DNA of 64,000 bases. Origin: Colocasia esculenta. Lineage: Eukaryota; Streptophyta; Magnoliopsida; Alismatales; Araceae. Positions 12,801-24,540 of the stretch are shown here, piece by piece (the first letter of the stretch is position 1; every line of letters begins with the position of its first letter). A program made the position numbers and the translations under genes. Below the pieces are notes generated by a model. The model saw nothing but the letters and a program-made list of their open reading frames with translations, had not been told where the DNA came from and searched no databases. The stretch is from contig CM024755.1 in assembly GCA_014218235.1 (NCBI GenBank), positions 159,705,941-159,769,940 of the forward strand. The letters are read 5' to 3'.

Positions 12801-15800
12801 AACTTTATCCTTGAAGGCATAGCAGTCTTCCAGGTCATGTCCAGCGACTTAGTGATATATGCAGTAGTTCGCTGGGATACTTGTCGGTGGTGGGCAACCT
12901 AACTCCCCGTAAGCAGGCATGGAAAATGGCCAGAGTTGATGGCGCAGGAAACAATATAGCCTTTCCGCTGCCTCATCGTCAACGAACTTGAAGATTCTTC
13001 CGAGAGTCATCCTCCAGACGGGGGACGCGTCGAGAGTGCAGACGAGGCCATTGAGGCTAGGAGTCCATGATGGAGAGCAGTCAAACGCTCATCCATACTC
13101 CTCAAGCGTCGAAGCATCTCACGTTGGCTGTGTCGCAATGATTGGACCTGCCTCTCGAGGCCTTGCACCGCTTCTGGCAACGACCTGTGTCCGGGAGTCA
13201 AGGAATGATGGGTCCCGTGCCCGTTTGTGGACTGAGAGTCCCATGGATGGGCTTCAACATATTTGGTCTGGGGATCGGAGTATTAATATGGATCACATTG
13301 GCCGATTGCTTCGACTAATCCCAAGCATGAGGCTGTGGGGAATCGACCAAGCCACCTTGCATTGTGATAAGACGACTTTGAATCAACTTTTGCACCTCAT
13401 TTTTGAAGACAACAATTTTCAATGGAGTGCCCCAACATGCGGTGATAAAGGCAGTAGTTTGACTCATTTACCCTATCAACCTCACTTGGCCTCTTTGGCC
13501 CCGAGAGTGTGATCAAGTCATTCTCCGTGCATAGGCTAAAGAGCTTTCTTGTGTGCACCCTTTTGAAGGAGTAGGGTGTATTCATGCGCTCGGGTAGCGA
13601 AGGCGGAGGTGGTCTCCCTTCTGCCTTCTTGCTTGGGGCGCCAGAGACCGAGGCCTTCTTTCCCTGATCTGCAGGGGTGAAGTCCACAGCATTGACTTCT
13701 TTACTGGCGGCGCACTCCTTATTTGACTTGCTTTTGGAAGAAGCATGCACCGGGTTGTTGGCGAAGAATATTTCAATCTCCGCGACGACCAAGTTGAGTT
13801 GGTCGAAGCCTTTGATGTTGGTGCCTAAAAGCTTTTCGCTTATCTCGGCCGACAAACCCCGTCGACAGATGGTTATAGCATCTTCTTGCGTCGGGGGGTT
13901 GTCGCACCTCATGCTAAAGTCCCGCCACCGCTCGATGAAATCGAATGTCGTTTTGCCTCTTCTTTGTTTAAGGGAGCATAACTCAGCGAGCGACGCCTTT
14001 CTTTCGGCCGCCGTCTGAAAACGGTTGATGAATTTCTTTTGCAAATCGGCCCAATCGACAACAGAATTGGGCCTCAGCCTCGAGTACCACTAGAAGGCAA
14101 TTCCTGTCAGGAAGGTTGCAAAATAGCGGAGAAGATAGGATTCATCAAATGTCAAATCTCTCATTACCATTATATAATAGGCTAGGTACTCATTTGGTGA
14201 GCCATGTCCGTCGAATTTTTGCAACTTTGGTGTCTTGGGACAATCCGGTAACAACTTTTTGAATTGATGGTGGACGGGATACGGCACACTGTACAGATCC
14301 ATAGTGGTTGTCCCCTCGCCTTGCTGAGCGAAATGATCATCCACGATCTTTTCAATCATCTGTCGCTAGGCTACAATGTCTTCAGCTGCGAAGACTTGGG
14401 AGTTTATGCCCTGGCACAGTTGCTGACCTGGATCGACAGTGTAGTCGTTGGGCACGGCTACCTGCTAATTGACATCAGGCAAGTCGCCGGGCTGATGTCC
14501 TCTCTGAGCATTTTGGTTTGCCGTCGGCATATGGCGGCGTGGTGCATTTGTGCCCGCCTGTTGCCCCATTCCATCATGAGATTGGCCATCTCAGTCTACC
14601 AACGCTGCATAACTTCATGTTTGGCGTCATCTAACATCGCCTGAAAAGCGGCCCTGGTAAGCGGTACGAAAAACAGTTCAGATCGTCCTCCATCAACCGA
14701 GAGGTGTCCGTCCTCGGGATGGAGGCTTGCAACCTCGTTTCCGCTTGCTCCTTCAAAGTCATCTCAGATTTGGCCCGAGAGTGGCACGTGGTCATATTCA
14801 AGTGGTGGCTCTACGGCCAGCCCCTGATTTGATGGTCCAACCTGACCACTGTGCTGTCCTTGGAGAGGTCTTCTGGCAGCACTTCGAGTATATCGGTGGA
14901 CCGCATCACCTCCACGACCGGGTTCGTCTACCCTGGCCACGTCCGTGGGGACGCCGGATGGCTCAGCCAGGTCCCTACCGGAGGAGGCATAACAGGTGAA
15001 GATCTTCATCCCTCCATCTGCTTCATAAGTCTGCGACACCCTTTGCTTCTTCGGCTTTTGTGTGCCTGGGCAAAATACTGCTCCCAGCCTATCAAAGATT
15101 GAGGTGTTCAGTCTTTCGAAGACCGAGACTTGTGGTGCAAGAGCTTCATGGCAACTTCTGCTCCCTCTGGGATGAGTTCTGCCTGAGAGGAGACGAAGTT
15201 GGGCTTCCGATATATGCCCCACCTCTTCTGCCCGCGAGGACAAAGGGGTTCGGAGTTTTGAGCTTTTTCTAGCTCAGAATGTGGTTTCTTCGGGTTTTGT
15301 GCGGGTTGGCCCGCTCTCCCTTCTTTTATCCGGCGAGCCTCCTGCTTAGTGACCCACATCTGTCTCATTTTGCAAAACTGACGTGTTGCCGAACTGCTCG
15401 GTTGCTCGGGTCGGGATCCTTTTCGGGAGTCCCGCTCGTTTTGTCGCATCCCCTAGAGAGGAGCGAATTGGTTGGAGATAGATATGATGGAGACGCATCT
15501 GTCCCTTGGCAAGATCGGCTCACCTCCATCAAGCCAGATGCGCACATCTCCGACGAGAACAGTCTTGCCGGAGTTGGAAACGACCGCCTTAGGCTTACTA
15601 CCCTTGAGGCCCTGGCGTTACCCCCTTTTTGTAGAGACTGCGACATAGGAAATAGTGTTCACCGAGAAAACTCGACCTTGATTTGGGCGGGGCTTGATGC
15701 CCCCAGCAGCTGTCGGCTTGGGTGCTGCCACCGGCATTATCTTGACGACAGGCACCACCCCCAAGAAGTAGGGGGAGCCCACAACGGCAGGGAAGTCGCC

Positions 15801-18800
15801 AAACACCACGGGAGTGGTAAGATAGCCGCATCTGGCGTGACTAGCGACGACGAGCGGACCATATGTAACCACAACCATTTGATTTGGTTGGGATGATTGC
15901 AGATGGAAACGGGCTTTTCAAGCTGGCTTCAGCTCCTTTCGATCCTACAGTGATGTCAACCGTTATAGAGTCCATAGTGGCATAAGGTCTTTTTACGTAT
16001 ATATGAAAGGCAGGAACAGTGCAACCGGGCGTGCCAGATTGTCGGAACACGGACACGCGGGGGAGATTTTTTGGCATATGTTTATGATTTTTTGATATGT
16101 ATGGGCGTGCCAGACTATTTTGAGAAAACAGACAAATTTTGATATTTTAAGGGGTGCATAGGGTCAAATGCCCTAAACACTCAAATATTTATGGAAGTAT
16201 TATGTATATATTCTGCGTAAGTCCATTTTACCAGGTGATTAGAGTAATCGTGTACTGGACCATTCCCCACCGACCGGAGTCGATGTTTCATTTACATCGA
16301 GTGAAAACTCGAACACCTTGGATACGATACGTTTGTTAAAAGACCTTTGCCGATGTGGAACGCGGAATTTTTTCTTTCACATATTTATATCTTTTTGCTC
16401 TTTCGACGCACGGATGAGTCTTGGAGTATTTTGCGTTTCGAGCGTGCCAAACTGTTTACGGGAAACAGACAAAGAGATTTATTTTGTGAGGGACATTGGG
16501 TGTAAACCCTAAGCCCTCGAATTTTTATATTTATTTTCCGCGCACGTCCGTATTTTCAGGCGATTGGAGTGGTCGTGTACTGGATCGTTCCCCACCGACT
16601 GGAGTTGGTGTTTCATTTACATCGAGTGAAAACTCGAATACCTTCGATGCGATATGTTTGTTAAAAGACCTTATGCCAGAATTTAAGGAAATAGACGACA
16701 AGTAAACTTCCACAAATATCCTTGAATGCAATAATGACATTTATATTTACGCCTTTAATGGGGTGTTTGTACCTCCATTGGGCGTTTACGCAATATGTCA
16801 TTTACATTTACGTCCTCGACGGGGTGTTTGTGCCTCCGTCGGGCGTTTACATGGTGACATTTCATTTACGTCCACAACGGGGTGTTTGTGCCTCCGTCGG
16901 GCGCTTACAATATGATATGCATTTACGTTTGCAACGGGGTGTTTGTGCCTCCATTTGGGCGTTTACAACAAGTGTTGATATTTATGTCCTCAATGGGGTG
17001 TTTGTACCCCCGTCGGGCACTTACACAACATGCCTCTACCTGTGTTATTTTAAAACACAGGCGGGCTTGTACATAAAATATCGGGTCTTATATAATGATC
17101 TGCGGTGTCTTCTTCCTCGAACGTTGGGAGGCACGAGCGGAGCACAAAGACGGCGGCCTGTGGACACGGGATTTTTTCTTTCCATTTATGTTTAAAGTGT
17201 TTGTTCATTTATCTATATTTTGACTTTGTATTGCGGGGCGTGCCAGCCTGCCTGCCAGGCAGAAGTAAGGGTCTGCGCAATGCAGAGAAAGAATTTTTGT
17301 ATATCCGTGAAACGGATGAGTGCGCCGTGTTTTAATCTGAACTTCTTTGATTCTGTGCCTTTTAATCATCAGGCGATTGGGGTGGCGTGTGCTGGACCCC
17401 TGTCTCCATCGATCGGAATCGATGTTACATTTACATCGAGTTAAAAGCTTTAGGTGTCGTATTAACACGAGTTTCAACCCAAATACCATTTCATAGCATG
17501 GGCGAGAGTATATGCATCTGTAAGAAATTCCAAGACAACATTTTTGCTTTGTTTATTTTGAACAGAATAAGTCTAAGTTTGAAAATAGGGTTGTCTTTTT
17601 GAAAAGAGTATGAGTTTCCTTTGTGGAACTTGTCATGTAGCTTGCAATAGGCAGGAACATGCCCGTGTTAGCGAAATTATCTTCTGAGTATATACTCTTC
17701 TCCAGGGACAAGATCTATGTTCAAAGGAGTCCCCTTTATATGTTTGTGAACACATGAATATAATTCTGATGAGATCTCCATTGAAATTGGATTTCTTGAA
17801 ATGTATGCATATAAACACATAGTTATGAACATACGAGTAAATTTTTGGACGAATTTTCGTTTAGATGGAGTGTCCTTAAGAAAATATATGCATAAGATTC
17901 TACTTACATGGATATGTTCTCGGGTAGAACCCCTGCGTGGGTAGAGTTCAACTTAGGAATCATATCCGTATGAACATAGACTCACGATTATATGAGTATG
18001 TATTTGAGGAGAATTTCTGTTTAGACAGAGTTTCCTCAAGAAAATATATGCATATAAGCACTAGATTATGATCATACATATATGTTCTTGAGCAGAATCC
18101 CAGCTTGAGCAGAGTCTCCTCGAAGAAACATATACATGTGAGTACAAGGCATCTAAATGTCCGTACCCATAGAGTCTTGCTCAATATGGAGGCATTTAGA
18201 GCACAACATACAAGGGTATTTAAATACCATATGTCCATAGAGACTTGCTCGATATGAACAGTATTTAAACCCCGGAAAATCCCCACAGAGACTTGCTCGA
18301 TGTGGGATACAGAATATACCAAGATACAAAAATACAAGAGTATTGTGCTTATATGGATATGTTCTCGGACAGAACCTCCACGTGAGCAGAGTTCATCCTA
18401 AGAATCATATACATATGATCGTAAGATCATGATTATATGGATATGTATTTGAGCAGAACTTCTGTTTATACAGAGTTTTCTCAAGAAAACATATGCATAT
18501 AAGCACGAGATTAGGATCATATGAATATATTCTTGGGCAGAACTTCTGCTTGGGCAGAGTCTCCTCGAAGAAACATATACATACAAGAACAAACGGCATC
18601 TAAATGCACATACCCATAGAGACTTGCTCGGTATGGAGGCATTTAGAGCACGAATATACAAGGGTATTTAAATACCATGTGTCCGTAGAGTCTTGCTCGA
18701 TACGGACAGTATTTAAATCCCGAAAAATCACCACAGAGACTTGCTCGATGTGGGGATATGAAATATACTATAGAACTTTGGAGAGACCCTTCATGGAGGG

Positions 18801-21800
18801 GACGAGGAGATGTTGATGTCGTATACGATGGCGATCTCCTGCTCTTTTGCACGCTATCGAGCACTCCTCACTCCATATCGAGCAAGGAATGAGCGAATAC
18901 CTTCACGCCGGATCAAAGAATTGAAAGAACCGAGAGGAGATTGGAAAGACAGAAATTTTTCTATTTCTGAACTTCTCAGAACCAGGGGGCTTTTACAAAG
19001 CTTTGGGGGACTGGTTTACAAGGATTTGGGGTTGCAATCAGCAGGGTTTAGGGACAGCACTTAGGGGCTTGGAGCCTTTGGCCGGCCTTCAATATGGGGA
19101 CTGGTTTCTTCAGCATAAAGGGGGGGATTTGTGGGGCTTCATGCACCCTTGGAATGGAGGAGGTGCCTCCCCTTTTATAGGGGAGGGCCACCCTGTTTAC
19201 ATGCGCAGCAGGGAGAGGGAGAAGGTCCAACCGATTTTATATAAAACCAGTTAGGGGAGGATCTCTCCCAACCAGTTTTATATAAAACCGGTTGGGGGGA
19301 GATCTCCCCAACCTTTTTTATATAAAACCGGTTGGAGGTCCCCCAACGTCCCCTTATAGGGGTACTTTTGAGATTTCTAGGGTTTTGACATTTTTTTTTG
19401 TTAACAGGGCCCGGCGTATGTACCAACGCAGGCGAGGCTTCACTGGTGGGATCGCAAGGCAGAGCACAGCTCGGGAGCCTTGCGAGAGGGCCAAGGGCGA
19501 AGAGCTCACGGAATGCCAGAGAGGAGGTGAGCGGGTTTCTTCTGCTCAGGTTCCGGGGGGGAGCTTCCTGGGCTGATCGATCCGGGTGTCCGAACGGCAT
19601 GAGCTAGGCCTCTCTGTCATTTCTTGACTTTTCTGAGCGGCTCCGGATATTTTCGTCATTGACTGACTTTTCCGGGTACTCCTGCCATTTCTTGGTCTAC
19701 TTGGACATCCTTCCATTTCTTGGCTTACTTGGACATTTCTGCCATTTCCTGGCTTTTTCGAGCACCTTTGGCAAGTGGGGTTAACCCAGGCCCGACCCAG
19801 GAGAGCGCACGCCGCTTCAGAGAAGTGACGTGGGTACCGCTCCACCGAGTCGGGCCAACGGTATTCCCGCCTTGAGCTCTGTCGCCTTTGGAGCTTGCCA
19901 GGGGCTTCGTGCCATTTTCTGGTCCGACCGAAGGCATCCGTTGAATTCTTGAACTCCGTGAGGGTTTACATGTGATTTTCTCTGAGCCGGAGTATTTCTG
20001 CTATTTTTAAACGACAGGGGCATTTCTATGAATTTCCCCGCAACCGGGACATTTATGCAATTTTCTGTACCTTTCGGGGTCTTTCTGCAACTTTCTGGGC
20101 AGCAGAGAGACCTGCAATTTTCTCCTTCGCGGGGATATTTCTGCAATTTTCTAGCCTTCCAAGGCTTTTTTGCAATTTCCTCCTTCACGGGGATATTTCT
20201 GTAATTTTCTCAGAAGTAGGGATATTCTTGCAATTTTCCGGGCAACGAGGTATATATGTACTTTGGATGTGTACTTTTGATGTACACATACACAAACTTT
20301 GTACTCCCGGGGGGCTCTGTGCAATTTTACACAAACTCGAGCCCATGGATGGGGCGTATGTGTAATTTTATGCACATACACAAACTTTTTCTCCCCATGG
20401 TCCTTTGTGTAATTTTACACACATTGGGGCCCACGTGTGGTCTTCATATGAGGAACAAAACATGTTCCCCCCCAAGGGAGGGGGACTTCTCCTCAGCCTT
20501 AGGAGGGTCTGCCCGTCGTCCTACCAGAGCGAGAGCGAGGCGGGGGTCTACGCGCGCCACAAGTTTCGCCGGGACGCGAGAGCGTCTCGCTAGCACAGGG
20601 GAAGAAAAAAACTCGGGGCTTCTTCATGCCCCTACCCCTGTATTTATAGGGTCTTGGGGAGATGCCCGACGGAGGTGGAACACCCGGCGCGGGTGGAACG
20701 GGGTGGCGGCCATGGCCGCCAGACCGCGCAGGTGGGCCCCGCGCGCTGGCCAGGGCCGCCGGACCGGCCGCTGGCCCGGCGCGGGTGGCCGCCCGCGCGG
20801 GGCAGGCTCGGGTGCCCCACGCGGGCGGGCCCCGCTCACAGGCTGGCCTGGCGCGGGTGGCCGCCCGCGCTGGTCCGGCGCGGTGCCCCGCGCAGGCAGG
20901 CCCCGCACATAGGCTGGCCTGGCGCGGGTGGCCGCCCGCGCTGGTCCGGCGCGGGTGCCCCGCGCAGGCGGGCCCTACGCGCGGGTGGCCCGCGCGCTGG
21001 GCCTGGCCCGGCGCGGGTGGCCAACTGCCCCTGGGCCCCCGGGCATTTTTGGCCATTTGTGCTACTGTGGCTTCCGTTTACGGAGCCGTTCATCGTCCGT
21101 TTTTGGCCTCTCGACACGTGTTTTTGCCCGTTTGACGTGCGTTCTTGCCCGTTTTCGGAGGTCGGGGTCATTTAGCCTATCCGAACACGTGCGCGTCGTG
21201 CACACTCTTGAACTTGCTCTTTGGACGTTGATTTTTGCACACCGGGGGGTATGCACATCACGTTTAACATATAACCCGTATTGAAACGGATAAAGCACAG
21301 ACTCGGATCCGTTTATCTCAGGTGTCCGAGTGGGGAAGGCCGGGTTTTATTCCTGGACCTTTGTAGCTTTCCAGACGGATTTTGCCGCTCGGCCTTTGTT
21401 TATGTCCCGGTATTTTTCCGGGTTCAACAGCCGACTATAGGGTTAGAAACGGTCTTTAGGCATCCGTGAGTTGCATCCGCAAACATTTTTTACCGCATTT
21501 GCATTTATATATTTCATGGGGTGTATGTACCACCATCAAATGTTACAAAAAAGTGTCCATGCCTTCCACATGTGTACTTATTTCAGAACATGGAAGGACT
21601 TATTTACAAAAGAGGCGTGATCATTATAAAGACCTGTGGTGTCTTCCTTTAACCACCAAGTAGCAGATCCCCTTCCTTTCTGAAGCTCTCCGGCGGTGAG
21701 TCTTTCTCTCTGTGCCTCTTTTTCACTGTGTGTCTGTGTCTCCTTGGCTTGACCTTTGGCCTCCTATTTATAGGGGTTTTAAGGGCCAAGGGAAGGCCCC

Positions 21801-24494
21801 ACGGGTAGCTTTGGCCGCTTGTAGGGTTCTGGCACGAAAACGGGTGGGGGGTTTCTGCAGGCCCTGGGGGGTCTGCGCACAAACCCCCCGTGAGGGAAAC
21901 CCCCCGTGGGGGGTCTGTTGGGCGCAGAAACCACCCGAGGAAGGGGTTCCGGCACAGAAAAAAAAACCCCGTAGGGGGTGGTCAGGCGCACAAACCCCCT
22001 CGTGGGGGGTGGTCAGGCGCGAAAACCCCCCCCCCCCATGGGGGGTGGTTTCCGACGCAGAAATCACCCGTGGGGGTGGTCTGCCGGCCCAGAACTATAA
22101 AAGTGGGCCCCTTGGAGCACTTTTTCTCCACTGTAGCCTGCTTGAAGCCGGTCTGTCTCCATCTTCCAGTGTTGGGGTCGTTTTGTTGGCCCGGACACTT
22201 GCACGGCATGTATATTACATCGGGCTCAGACTAACATTGATCTGGCACAACAGAGGTTATATACCTTAGCATGTCGCGCCATCGAACCTCATATTTAAAA
22301 TTTATCCCGAATTGAATTGGAGTAAATGTCTTCGAACCCGTTTATCTCAGGTGTTCGATATTGGCGAGCCCGGGGATTTTTCCCGAAGCTTTTCAATTTT
22401 CCGGGCGGCTTTATTGCTCGACCTTCGTTCGACCCCGGAATTTTTCCGGGTTCAACAAGGGCATTTCAAACATAGTGACCAGTTTAATTGACTTGGAAAA
22501 CCAGGAGCCCCCTCCACGCCCCTTCCCTTGCATGGTTGGCTTAAACCTTGTTTTGTCATGGTGTCAGTTCGTCTCTCATTCATAGCATAACGATCATCCA
22601 TTCTTGGGCAAAGTTCTCTAGGAATCAGATTTCAAGTTTATACGATCAAAATGTGTGTATTGCGTGTGTGCATATGTACACACATAAAGATATATATAGA
22701 CATAGATAAAGATATATTTTCTGCATTGACTAACTAGAACTGCACACTTTGTTCTAAACTCAAACTGGAAAAACATTCTATGAGCAGAAAAGTGAGCCAT
22801 CATAAAGATTTGAGTGAATTAATGAATAGAATATGTTCTTCGTCGTAAAGAAAATGGCCAGATGAATTCATTACAATGAGAAAAGTAATGTAATTATCTA
22901 ACTATAAGAAAAGCATGGAATGGACCTGCAGGTGTGATCTGGCAACTAAATCAGGTTCGCATTTCTGGAATTGAACTACGAAGTGCATCACACCTTCCAG
23001 TTGTGGATCCAAATGGAATGAACAAATAGTGTCTAGGTCATGGAGAAGCTTCTCAAAATACTTAAGTGCCTGTAAATTTTGATGAAAGATAATTTCAGCA
23101 ACAGATACAGATTGATCAATTGATTGGGTTCCTCTGGATGCTCACCTCTTTCCAAGTAAGAAATCTGATAGCCCGTGGAGGAGCAGGGGCTAACAATCTG
23201 CTGTTCAAACTAGCAGCAAAACCAAGAGGCTGACAGCCAGATGCTGTTGTTCCACATTCAATATTATCTCGATGAGTTCCATATGCATTAGATCTAAGGA
23301 ACTCCTGTGATTTGTGAATGGATGCCAACTCAGAAAGGCATGACGCAATATGTTTCCTAGCTAACTCCAATCCTCTTCCTTGAGGTTTCCTCATGCACAT
23401 GAGAACATGGTAGAAGTGCTGAATGAGAACAAAATGGTAATCAGCGGCTCATATGGAATTAGTGTAACCGGTAGTACATGGAACTCAACAAAGCATTCAT
23501 AACACACAATAATTCTTACTCCTGAAGAAATAGCTGTACCATAGTGAAAGCATGATAAACAGTAAAAAAAAATCAAATATATAGCTAGGCATAAATGTAA
23601 CATATGTGCACTCAAATAAAGAAAAAGGATATTTTTTCAAGCAAGAACACAGCAAATTGGATGCACACTAGAACTTAAGCAAGAATGAGAAAGTTTAAGA
23701 TGACTGTTGGGATATTTGGCATATTAACCCACCCATCAAATTTAAGTGACTAATAATATCAGCAGTAAAGAAAATTATCAGACTTACACAGATCTGAAGA
23801 TTAATGATCTGAAGCAACAAGAAAAAGAGGACATGATGGACCAGTTTAACGCAATAAAAAGGCTTAGTGTGGGCTGGAAATTGTCAGCATACCTCAATCA
23901 TTCAAAATGAGGTGAAATTGTAAGGCCACGGATCACATATATCTTAATCCTTGCTATCCAGACAAGGCAAATTAACAATTGCTAATGGCACTCTGCCATT
24001 GTAGCTGGCCAAGGGTCCATCAAACTTTCTAATTGTCTTACTTTGTCTTCCACTCCTCAAATTCCATCCATGTCTATTAATTTACTTTCAGTGTGCAATC
24101 TTAGTAAACAATAAAATTGGTCCGTAACTTTATCATTGTGTTTTTCATGACTTGAGACAGAACGAATGATCAGGATTGTCTGTGAGCTAGATGGCTAGAA
24201 CATCTTTCAGCCATGTGAAAGGAGTGCGCTTCAGTCTTCCCTTCCAATCTGAAGGCTACATGAAATCCACTAGTGGCCATGGAAAAAAAAGGATCAGATC
24301 AGCCCAAGGATCGCCTTGGGCCAATCTGGATCAGATCGGCCGATCCGCCGGAAGTCCTGGATCGGTCAGATTAAAAAATGTTTTTTACAACAATCAGGGA
24401 AAATCAGAAAAAAAAAATCATGAAAATTCAAAAAAGTCAGAAAAAATGCCATATATATTTATCATATATGTAATCATATATATAAGTTTACACA

Positions 24495-24540
<46 letters not shown>

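Larger units (their letters stand above)
17159..19406 (-). mobile_element. Solo LTR S3 nested inside S2
   Basis: Minus strand: starts TGTTAACAAAAAAAAATG at 19,406 and ends CGTGTCCACA at 17,159. Flanks CGGCC and GGGCC match at four of five bases, so the TSD is imperfect. Contains its own palindrome array, TATAAAAG, 13-nt-loop hairpins and R/U5 module. Third level of nesting. Confidence 0.78.
16354..21429 (-). mobile_element. Solo LTR S2 inside Gypsy-B 5' LTR
   Basis: Minus strand: starts TGTTGAACCCGG at 21,429 and ends CGCGTTCCACA at 16,354. Flanked by TSD GCCGA (16,349-16,353 and 21,430-21,434). Own length is about 2.8 kb, interrupted by S3. Internal order matches S1: palindromes, TATA, gcaattttc repeats, 60-bp repeats, module. 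Confidence 0.88.
16040..22457 (-). mobile_element. Gypsy-B 5' LTR (LTR-A), split by nested LTRs
   Basis: Minus strand: starts TGTTGAACCCGGAAAAA at 22,457 and ends GTTCCGACA at 16,040, next to the PBS. Its own sequence is 22,457-21,435 plus 16,353-16,040 (about 1.34 kb). The middle is solo LTR S2 flanked by GCCGA. It has TATAAATA at 21,772-21,765, palindromes upstream of it, and the R/U5 module at 16,312-16,103. Confidence 0.88.

Noticed and set aside
18167..18753. CRISPR-like appearance of regularly spaced hairpin repeats
   Set aside because: Plant nuclear DNA; repeats are 13-nt loops with variable stems inside an LTR, not identical direct repeats with unique spacers, and no cas genes.
20256..21284. 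Several open frames of 94-218 codons on both strands
   Set aside because: They span the GCGCGGGTGGCC palindrome array of S2. Palindromic GC-rich repeats stay open in several frames; no protein family seen.
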